From Neobacillus niacini NBRC 15566 (lineage in GTDB: Bacteria; Bacillota; Bacilli; Bacillales; Cytobacillaceae): a DNA stretch of 40,878 bases. The stretch covers positions 1-40,878 of the forward strand of contig NZ_BCVA01000048.1 of the NCBI RefSeq assembly GCF_001591505.1, written 5' to 3'. Each line of letters opens with the position of its first letter. Position 1 is the first letter of the stretch. A program made the position numbers and the translations under genes. This document shows, piece by piece, positions 9,531-15,888 of this stretch. The notes beneath the pieces are model-generated. The model made no database searches. It was not told where the DNA came from and saw nothing but the letters and a program-made list of their open reading frames with translations.

Positions 9531-10700
9531 CTATTTACTCTTTTTAAATTCTGTCTTAACATTTTCCAATAAGTGTTTATCTGTTAAAACATCGTATCCC
9601 GTATAAGCTAATGCTAGTGCACCATTAACAAGGGCTTGACGGCCTTCTTCTGAAACTGTACGATCAGCAAATTCCTGGGTATGCAATACTAACTCTGTAT
9701 CATTCAATCCAATAAAGGGATGAATTGCAGGTACAACACGACTTACATTCCCCATGTCCATAGATCCATTACTATGTTCAGAAGCTAGAATCGGTTGATC
9801 GATGATTTCTTTTAAATTCTTAGTGAAAGCTTGGGATAGATTTTGATTGGTAACCATATTATCATAGCTTATTTGATAATTTGATATTTCAAGTTCGGAA
9901 CCCGTCATAAGGGCAGCACCATTTGCGATATTTTTCACTTTTTTTACAACTTCATCTAAAGTGGAACGTTGTTTTGCTCTAATATAAAATTGAGCAACGG
10001 CTAAATTTGGAACAATATTCGGGACTTGACCACCTTCAGAAATAATCCCGTGCACACGAACATCTGCCGGCAAATGCTCACGAAGTGCATTTATACCATT
10101 AAAAAGTTGGATAACACTATCAAGTGCATTAATTCCATGTTCAGGAGCCGTCGCTGCATGCGATGCTTTTCCTTTATATTTGAATTGAAGGGCATCTATC
10201 GCCAACGTTGTTCCACTTGCAACGGATACATTATTAGGATGGAGAATCATCGCAACATCTACACTTTCGAATACTCCTTCTTGACTCATTGGAACTTTGG
10301 CACCATTCGTTTCCTCTGCCGGAGTACCTAATACGACAACGCTTCCCCCTATTTCACTTATCAGCTTGCTAAGAATAATACCAGCGCCCACACTCATCGT
10401 GCCGATCAAATTATGTCCGCACCCATGGCCAATTTCAGGTAAAGCATCATATTCTGCTAAAAAGGCGATTGTAGGACCTGCTTTTTTACCTTTAAATTCA
10501 GCTTTGAAAGAAGTTGACCGGTCAACCAATCCTGTTTCAATCCGAAAATCGTGTACAGACAAAAAGTTTGTCAATAGTTGCATGGATTCAAATTCCATGT
10601 CGCCAAGTTCAGGATTTCTGTACATCTGATCGCTGATTTCCCATAACGTTGACTTTATTTTATCTAATTCAAGTTTAAGTAGATCCCTCACCTTTAACAT
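9531..10700 (-). CDS. M20 family amidohydrolase (AbgB/PM20D2-like)
   Basis: This 389-residue M20 peptidase/amidohydrolase lacks a signal peptide and is cytosolic. The metal site shows 'EYDALPEIGHGCGHN' (about residues 83-97) and the acid pair in 'TPAEETNG' (about 128-135). The 'EIGHGCGHN' form is that of the AbgB/PM20D2 branch (amidase for p-aminobenzoyl-glutamate or for beta-alanyl-lysine-like dipeptides), not of the YhaA/HipO branch found at 39573. It would free an amino acid from an N-acyl or dipeptide form and so feed the pathway. AAGGA lies before the ATG at 10700. It is separated from the upstream gene by 172 bases that contain a hairpin. Confidence 0.84.
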   Translation of the reverse strand: MLKVRDLLKLELDKIKSTLWEISDQMYRNPELGDMEFESMQLLTNFLSVHDFRIETGLVDRSTSFKAEFKGKKAGPTIAFLAEYDALPEIGHGCGHNLIGTMSVGAGIILSKLISEIGGSVVVLGTPAEETNGAKVPMSQEGVFESVDVAMILHPNNVSVASGTTLAIDALQFKYKGKASHAATAPEHGINALDSVIQLFNGINALREHLPADVRVHGIISEGGQVPNIVPNLAVAQFYIRAKQRSTLDEVVKKVKNIANGAALMTGSELEISNYQISYDNMVTNQNLSQAFTKNLKEIIDQPILASEHSNGSMDMGNVSRVVPAIHPFIGLNDTELVLHTQEFADRTVSEEGRQALVNGALALAYTGYDVLTDKHLLENVKTEFKKSK

Positions 10701-10782
10701 TACCGTCCTTATTTTTCAGATTATGTTTTCTGAATATAACCAGTCATTACATCGGAATAATAATTGCTATATAGTGAATTAC

Positions 10783-10806
10783 TGGCCATATTACTTCATA
10801 TGGCCA
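10783..10806 (-). other. Intercistronic hairpin between the ThDP enzyme and M20 genes
   Basis: TGGCCATAT and ATATGGCCA (9-bp perfect stem) flank a 6-base loop in the 172-base gap. No T-run follows on the minus strand. It is more likely an RNA processing or stabilising hairpin than a terminator. Confidence 0.4.
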
Positions 10807-10872
10807 CCAATTCTATCTTACTTTTAATAGACACATAGGCTCTTTAAGAGCGAGCGGTTCATTAGCTAAAAC

Positions 10873-12591
10873 TTATCCCTGTTTTGGACGGAAAGAGGCA
10901 ATGTATTCGTCCGAATCCTTGTATTCCAATACTCCAACTGCCTCTACATCTACTACAACCATATAAGGCTTTTTGCTTACGATTGCATTTGCTAATCCTG
11001 CTCTGAACTCTTCAACACAGCGAACTTTCTCGGATTCGAATCCCATTGATTTTGCCAGCATGACGAAATCAGGGTTTTTCAAGTCTACAGATATACGCCG
11101 GCCATATGCTTCTTCTTGATAGTATCGTAAGATTCCATATCCACCATCATCGAATAATAGAATGATAATCGGCGCATCCTCCTGAATTGCTGAGATCATC
11201 TCACTTGAATTCACCATGAATCCACCATCACCAGCAATAAGAACGACTTTCTTTTCCGGCTGACCAATTTTGGCGCCAATCGCCATTGGCAAACCTTGTC
11301 CGATTCCGCCGCCTGTCATGTAGAGGTAGTCTCTTGGTTCATAAATATCGAACAATTTATTCCCCCACGTGTATCCAGGAATCGTTACGTCCGTCACCAA
11401 AACTGTATTCTCAGGCAGATGTTCACGCATAATATCCGCCACTTCACCATAAGGCCCAATTTGGCTTCGAAGGTCATCACGTACAGCCTGACGGACTGAC
11501 TTCACTTCATCAACATAATCTGCATCAGGATGGATATCCTTATTGGCCAAAAGACGATTAATCTCTTGTAAGACTGCCTTGGCATCTCCGTTCAGTGTAT
11601 ACAATGTATCAAAGTTACGATTAAAGGCATTCGGGTTCAAATCAATATTGATGTGATTTTCCGGTACCGGAAGTGTCCATCCATTCGTTTCACTACCACG
11701 GAAACGGACCCCAACACTAATAAGTAAATCCGACTTGTTTAATAGTGCCTCCACTTGAGGGAAAAACGCAAAGTTACCGATGCAAAGCGGGTGGTTTTCA
11801 GGGATAGACCCTTTTCCGGATTCACTTGTAACAACCGCAGGCTGAATTTTATCTACCAGCTTTTTCAGTTCCTCTGATGCACCTGATGCAATTACCCCAT
11901 TGCCTGCCCATATGATGGGTCTTTTTGCTAAAGCAATCCTTTCAACAACATCAGCAGGAACATTGAGTTTTACCTCCTGATTTTGAAGCGCTTCCATTTC
12001 AATCAAATGATTGTTAGGAATAATCTGTGCCTGGAAATTCGTTGGAATGGAAACAGTTACCGGACCTGTTGGTACCGTCAGCGCTTCTTTGATCGCTTTA
12101 CGCATAAACGGAATGATTTGCTTTGGACGCTTCAACAAATAAGCTGCTTTGTTGACTCCCTCCATCATTTTTAACTGGTCTTTCGCCTCGTGGATATAAC
12201 GTTGATCCGTTCCAATATAATTAGAATCCGCTTCCCCAGTAATGTGCAAAACTGGCGTGCTTGAGTTCCATGCTTCTGACAATGAACCTGCACCGTTCCC
12301 TGCACCAGAACCTGTACTTGTGATGACAACACCCAATTTTCCTGTAGCACGGGCATAGGCGTCAGCCATGTTGACTGCTCCGCTTTCACCACGGGCAGTA
12401 ACGGTCCGGATGTTTCCATCCCTAAGGATCGCATCATAAATTGGCATATTGTGAATACTAACGATTCCAAATACTGCTTCCACTCCTGCTTGCAGGAGTT
12501 CTTTTACAATGGCATCCGCAACGGTGAATTCTGTTTGGTAACCTTTAACATTGGGTTCTGCAACGGCTGTGAATTCTGTTTGATTATTCAT
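10873..12591 (-). CDS. Thiamine diphosphate-dependent enzyme (2-oxo acid decarboxylase / acetolactate synthase-like)
   Basis: This 572-residue ThDP enzyme has the usual three domains: N-terminal pyrimidine-binding, central, and C-terminal diphosphate-binding. The catalytic glutamate is Glu69 in ARGESGAVNMAD. The metal/ThDP motif starts at GDG (about 454-456) and ends at FDDGGYG (about 480-486). Most relatives have Asn at the first D of FDDGGYG (NN or ND), so this position is unusual. Overall resemblance is to non-biosynthetic ALS-like proteins such as benzoylformate or 5-guanidino-2-oxopentanoate decarboxylases. No regulatory subunit gene is nearby, which argues against branched-chain biosynthesis. 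GGAGG lies 7 bases before the ATG. It sits 70 bases after the Rieske gene. I infer decarboxylation of a 2-oxo acid made by the ELFV dehydrogenase. Confidence 0.82.
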   Translation of the reverse strand: MNNQTEFTAVAEPNVKGYQTEFTVADAIVKELLQAGVEAVFGIVSIHNMPIYDAILRDGNIRTVTARGESGAVNMADAYARATGKLGVVITSTGSGAGNGAGSLSEAWNSSTPVLHITGEADSNYIGTDQRYIHEAKDQLKMMEGVNKAAYLLKRPKQIIPFMRKAIKEALTVPTGPVTVSIPTNFQAQIIPNNHLIEMEALQNQEVKLNVPADVVERIALAKRPIIWAGNGVIASGASEELKKLVDKIQPAVVTSESGKGSIPENHPLCIGNFAFFPQVEALLNKSDLLISVGVRFRGSETNGWTLPVPENHINIDLNPNAFNRNFDTLYTLNGDAKAVLQEINRLLANKDIHPDADYVDEVKSVRQAVRDDLRSQIGPYGEVADIMREHLPENTVLVTDVTIPGYTWGNKLFDIYEPRDYLYMTGGGIGQGLPMAIGAKIGQPEKKVVLIAGDGGFMVNSSEMISAIQEDAPIIILLFDDGGYGILRYYQEEAYGRRISVDLKNPDFVMLAKSMGFESEKVRCVEEFRAGLANAIVSKKPYMVVVDVEAVGVLEYKDSDEYIASFRPKQG

Positions 12592-12661
12592 TTTAATCCT
12601 CCAAATATGTCTAGTAATATATTTCTATATAAATCTATTTTCATATACACGAAGGGGTACG

Positions 12662-13720
12662 CTATAGCATTCCTTCTTTCACGTTCATAGCTTCTTCATA
12701 AAGGTTGTGAAAAAATTTTAGTGCATACTCAGTCGGTGAATACACTCCATGCTTGAAGGCATTCGTATGGAAACCTTTTTGCAATAACTCTACAAGGTCG
12801 AAATCCTCTAATCTTACCTGATCGACAAAACGAATCAGTTCCTCTTGCTCTTCGCTAATTTTATCCGATTTAAAGTAGTAGCTATAGATGGCAAGTGATT
12901 TATCCGGTGTCAGCGGTAAGATTTGACTTATCGTCATATTGCCTTCTTTTCCAGGATAAATGCTCACCATCAAGTTGGGCCATACCCAATAGAAATTGGC
13001 GTGATCTTCTTGTTGTTCATTCGATTTATTGGTTAACTCTGAATATTGGCATGAGAAATTGCCATGTAAATCGATGTGGTAATTTTTCATATCGAATGTT
13101 TTTGAAAATTCAGGATGGGCAATCTTACAATGATCACACTCAAGATAATTATCAATAACCGCTTTCCAGTTAGCTTCAATGACCCTTTGGTTTACCCGAA
13201 CCTTTTTCAAAGACTCCAAGAAAGTGTATCTTTCCAGATTGGCCATAAATTCTCCGTACGTTTCTTCCATTGGTCTTGCTTCTGGGTTCAAATTTATGAA
13301 GATCATGGACTGGAATACTTCAAGCTTTACTTGTGGCATACAGCTATGGTTTCCTAATTCTTTTGTATCGAAGTTTGGCGCCCTATTTAATTTCCCGTTC
13401 ATGTGGAATGTCCAGCCGTGATAGGTGCAAGTGAAAACCTTTTTATTTCCACACTCGTTTTTTTCCACTTTGGTTCCTCTATGCGGGCAAATGTTGTAAA
13501 AGGCATTCAATTCATTGTTTTTATCCCTGCTAATGATTAATGGCTGATCTGCTATATCAAAAGTAAAAAAATCCCCCGGTTTTTCCACCTGGCTTGTGTG
13601 TCCAGCTAAAACCCAGCTGTCTTGAAAGATTTTTTTCTTTTCCTCTTCAAATATTTGCGGATTCACATAATTTTCGTACGGGAGAGTGTGCTCCAGGGTA
13701 TTCCCTGTTAACGGTTTCAT
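12662..13720 (-). CDS. Rieske non-haem iron oxygenase, alpha subunit (CntA/GbcA-like)
   Basis: This 352-residue oxygenase has an N-terminal Rieske [2Fe-2S] domain with Cys78-x-His80 and Cys98-xx-His101. The mononuclear iron ligands are His197 and His202 in 'ECDHCKIAHPE' and Asp306 in 'RLEDFDL'. At the position of the usual bridging Asp three residues before the first His there is Glu194, as in carnitine oxygenase CntA. This and the C-terminal 'SPTEYALKFFHNL' favour the quaternary-amine (carnitine, glycine betaine, stachydrine) branch over ring-hydroxylating dioxygenases. No reductase gene is in the window, so electrons must come from a partner encoded elsewhere. AAGGAGG lies 8 bases before the ATG. 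It is the first gene after the sigma-54 promoter at 13779-13795. Confidence 0.87.
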   Translation of the reverse strand: MKPLTGNTLEHTLPYENYVNPQIFEEEKKKIFQDSWVLAGHTSQVEKPGDFFTFDIADQPLIISRDKNNELNAFYNICPHRGTKVEKNECGNKKVFTCTYHGWTFHMNGKLNRAPNFDTKELGNHSCMPQVKLEVFQSMIFINLNPEARPMEETYGEFMANLERYTFLESLKKVRVNQRVIEANWKAVIDNYLECDHCKIAHPEFSKTFDMKNYHIDLHGNFSCQYSELTNKSNEQQEDHANFYWVWPNLMVSIYPGKEGNMTISQILPLTPDKSLAIYSYYFKSDKISEEQEELIRFVDQVRLEDFDLVELLQKGFHTNAFKHGVYSPTEYALKFFHNLYEEAMNVKEGML

Positions 13721-13778
13721 TTGTTGTTCCTCCTTTTGTCATTCAAATCCTTTAAAGTACTTTTCATATTTTATTAAA

Positions 13779-13795
13779 TGCAAATTTCGTGCCAA
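13779..13795 (-). promoter_or_regulatory. Sigma-54 (-24/-12) promoter
   Basis: On the minus strand the sequence reads TTGGCACGAAATTTGCA, a full match to the consensus YTGGCACGrNNNTTGCW with correct GG-to-GC spacing. The expected start point is about 12 bases downstream, leaving a leader of roughly 45-50 bases before the Rieske ATG at 13720. A sigma-54 activator gene is divergent to it. Confidence 0.93.
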
Positions 13796-13953
13796 CTATC
13801 TTTTTAACTAAAAAGCCGAGATTAATAGGATTTTAAAAAGAGGAAGTGAGTTCATTTGTGTTCACCGGCTGACTTTCCCAAGGAGATATTCCTATTTCCG
13901 CCACTTTTCCGGCTATTTACAATTCAAAATATTTCGACTACTATTAGAGTGGA

Positions 13954-13969
13954 TGTGATTATAATCACA
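13954..13969. promoter_or_regulatory. Perfect 16-bp palindrome TGTGATTATAATCACA
   Basis: This is a perfect inverted repeat of the form TGTGA-N6-TCACA, which equals the CRP/FNR-family site of bacilli. It lies about 160 bases upstream of the -24 element, a usual distance for a sigma-54 activator site. It is therefore either an FNR-type site or the upstream activating sequence of the activator encoded at 14059. Confidence 0.72.
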
Positions 13970-14012
13970 CTTTTGCCTATTTTAACACTTTTCTGAATAC
14001 AGTCAAACTCAC

Positions 14013-14034
14013 TCTGAGTTCCATTGAACTCAGA
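14013..14034. promoter_or_regulatory. Second palindrome, TCTGAGTTC / GAACTCAGA
   Basis: Two 9-bp perfect arms flank a 4-base centre (CATT), 25 bases before the activator's ATG. It could be an operator for autoregulation or an RNA hairpin just before the ribosome site. A half-site (TGAGTTC) recurs at 13847-13853, near the sigma-54 promoter. Confidence 0.6.
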
Positions 14035-14058
14035 ATATGATTTTCGGGAGGTTCCTTC

Positions 14059-15420
14059 ATGACATTATCCAATTTTCTAACCGATTTAGATTTAAATATG
14101 GAAGCGCTTATAAAAATCTTAGATTATTCTTCTGACGAAATCTTTGTATTAAATAAGGATAAGAAAATTATCTATGTGAATGATGCCTGTAAAAAGCATT
14201 ATGGGTTAAATAAGGAAGACGTTATAGGGAAAACGAGCATGGAATTTGCAGATAAAGGCTATTGGTATCCCTCCATTTTCCCCGATGTTTTGGAAAGAAA
14301 AGAGCCCATTACGATTAAACAAACTACCATCCTCGGTGCGGAACTGCTCACCTCTGTTGTACCTATCTTAAATGATCAAAAAGAAGTGGAATTAATCGTA
14401 ACGACCGCAAGGGAATTACAAAGTTACAAAATGCTGAAAGTAAAAGAAACGGATTCAAAAAATAGTAAAGAACCTGAAGATCCATTTGGCAGCAGCATTA
14501 TTACAAATAATGAAAAGGTGAAAAATGTGCTGAAGTTTGCCAAGAAGGTGGCAGCTGCAAACTCTACTATATTAATTCTCGGTGAGTCCGGAACAGGTAA
14601 AAGCATGTTAGCCCAATATATTCATGAAAACGGAACTAGAAGGAACGGCCCCTTTTTAACCATCAATTGTGCTGCAATCCCTGCTGAATTAATGGAGTCC
14701 GAACTTTTTGGCTATACACCTGGTTCTTTCACGAATGCAAACCGTTCCGGTAAAAAAGGGATACTGGAATCCGCAGATGGGGGTACGGTGTTTCTTGATG
14801 AAATTGGGGACATGCCTATGCCTCTTCAGGCTAAAATATTGCAAGTTATTCAGGAGAAAAAATTCATTCCCATTGGCGGCAATAAAGAAAAATCAGTCGA
14901 TATCCGAATTATTGCCGCGACCAATAAAGATTTAAACAAAATGGTAACAAACAAAATGTTTAGAGAAGATTTATATTATCGGCTGAACGTAGTGGATATC
15001 AAAATGCCTCCGCTTCGGGAAAGGCAAGAAGATATAGTCCCGCTCATCTATAATTTCTTATACAAATTTAATCGAATCCTTGAAATGAATAAATTAATTT
15101 CTAAAGATTGCCTCGATTGGCTTACCCATTATTCATGGCCCGGAAATATAAGACAATTAGAAAACCTAATAGAAAAGCTTGTCATTGTCAGCAATGATGT
15201 CATCGGTATTGATGACCTGCCCGAAGGCATTTATAACCAAGGACTGGCCCAAATTGAAAATACTGCTCCTGCTACCCTTAATGAGGCCGTCGAATTGGCA
15301 AAAAAAGAGATGGTTCGTAAATCCTATAAAGTGAATAAAAGCTCTAGGCGCGTGGCCAAGGATCTGCAAATCAGCCAGACCTATGCGGCCAGATTGATTA
15401 GAGAATATTGTCAGGACTAG
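14059..15420 (+). CDS. Sigma-54-dependent transcriptional activator with PAS domain
   Basis: This 453-residue bacterial enhancer-binding protein has an N-terminal PAS domain (about residues 15-120) that probably senses a metabolite. A sigma-54-interacting AAA+ domain follows (about 145-370), with Walker A GESGTGKS (175-182) and Walker B VFLDEIGD (about 244-251). A C-terminal TyrR/Fis-like helix-turn-helix lies at about 420-450 ('SSRRVAKDLQISQTYAARL'). The sigma-54 contact loop reads GSFTNA (222-227) instead of GAFTGA; Thr is kept. GGGAGG lies 7 bases before the ATG. It is divergent from the Rieske gene and faces a perfect -24/-12 promoter, so it almost surely drives that operon. A rho-independent terminator follows at 15723. 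Confidence 0.92.
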   Translation: MTLSNFLTDLDLNMEALIKILDYSSDEIFVLNKDKKIIYVNDACKKHYGLNKEDVIGKTSMEFADKGYWYPSIFPDVLERKEPITIKQTTILGAELLTSVVPILNDQKEVELIVTTARELQSYKMLKVKETDSKNSKEPEDPFGSSIITNNEKVKNVLKFAKKVAAANSTILILGESGTGKSMLAQYIHENGTRRNGPFLTINCAAIPAELMESELFGYTPGSFTNANRSGKKGILESADGGTVFLDEIGDMPMPLQAKILQVIQEKKFIPIGGNKEKSVDIRIIAATNKDLNKMVTNKMFREDLYYRLNVVDIKMPPLRERQEDIVPLIYNFLYKFNRILEMNKLISKDCLDWLTHYSWPGNIRQLENLIEKLVIVSNDVIGIDDLPEGIYNQGLAQIENTAPATLNEAVELAKKEMVRKSYKVNKSSRRVAKDLQISQTYAARLIREYCQD

Positions 15421-15452
15421 TTCAGGAGTGGTCAATCTGATTCCTGAATCCC

Positions 15453-15640
15453 AATAAGCGGAGAAATTCCGATTAAATTTGGAAATACCCATATTTCCTT
15501 AATAATAAGCGGAGTTTTTCCGCTTATTGTATCCAAATCCTTGAATTTTGTCCTTTTTAAGTCAGTTAACTGGAATATCTCCGCTTATATCTGCTTCTTA
15601 AGCTTCCTCTATAACAATAGCCGGAAATTCTCCGCCTATG
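15453..15640. repeat. Intergenic element of four CGGAG/TTCCG units (2 forward + 2 reversed)
   Basis: Units at 15453-15475 and 15504-15528 read ATAAGCGGAG...TTCCG. Units at 15572-15588 and 15618-15640 carry the same motif reversed (CGGAA...CTCCGC). The second unit is itself a hairpin: AATAAGCGG, 7 bases, CCGCTTATT. A second locus with the same 2+2 layout is at 38851-38987. No coding potential; this looks like a small non-coding dispersed repeat. Confidence 0.65.
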
Positions 15641-15722
15641 AATTTTCAACACTACTCGAAAATCAACAATGAATAATAACAGAGCCTTTTTATAAAAACT
15701 GAACAGCCAATCTCAAAGAAAG

Positions 15723-15763
15723 AATCCATTTTGATCAATCTTTTTTTCAAAATGGATTTTTTG
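15723..15763 (+). terminator. Rho-independent terminator after the sigma-54 activator
   Basis: AATCCATTTTGA and TCAAAATGGATT form a 12-bp perfect stem with a 12-base T-rich loop, followed by TTTTTTGG. It ends the plus-strand activator transcript. Confidence 0.82.
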
Positions 15764-15850
15764 GTTTACCATAGAATGCGAATTTGTAAGAAGTTTTTAA
15801 TCAAACTTTATTCCAAAGCTACAGTTAGTCCAATGCGCTGCCAAGCGCAC

Positions 15851-15887
15851 AAAAAACGGCTCAACCCTAAGGTTGAACCGATTTTTT
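15851..15887. terminator. Bidirectional terminator after the GH2 gene
   Basis: AAAAAA, then CGGCTCAACC, a CTAA loop, GGTTGAACCG and ATTTTTT. The stem has one mismatch. It begins two bases beyond the stop codon at 15889 on the minus strand and has a T-run in both directions. Confidence 0.85.
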
Positions 15888-15888
15888 G

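Noticed and set aside
12171..12470. 99-codon minus-strand frame inside the ThDP enzyme gene
   Set aside because: Shadow of the real gene in another frame; no domain, and the enzyme motifs in the main frame are intact.
10873..12591. Biosynthetic acetolactate synthase (ilvB)
   Set aside because: No ilvN/ilvC neighbours, catabolic context, and an altered cofactor motif; a 2-oxo acid decarboxylase type fits better.
13868..13918. Third copy of the CGGAG/TTCCG element in the divergent control region
   Set aside because: Only fragments (TTTCCGCC, TTCCGGCTATTT) match and the 2+2 layout is missing.
15166..15492. 108-codon minus-strand frame over the end of the sigma-54 activator gene
   Set aside because: It is antisense to the conserved AAA+/HTH part, without a ribosome site or family.
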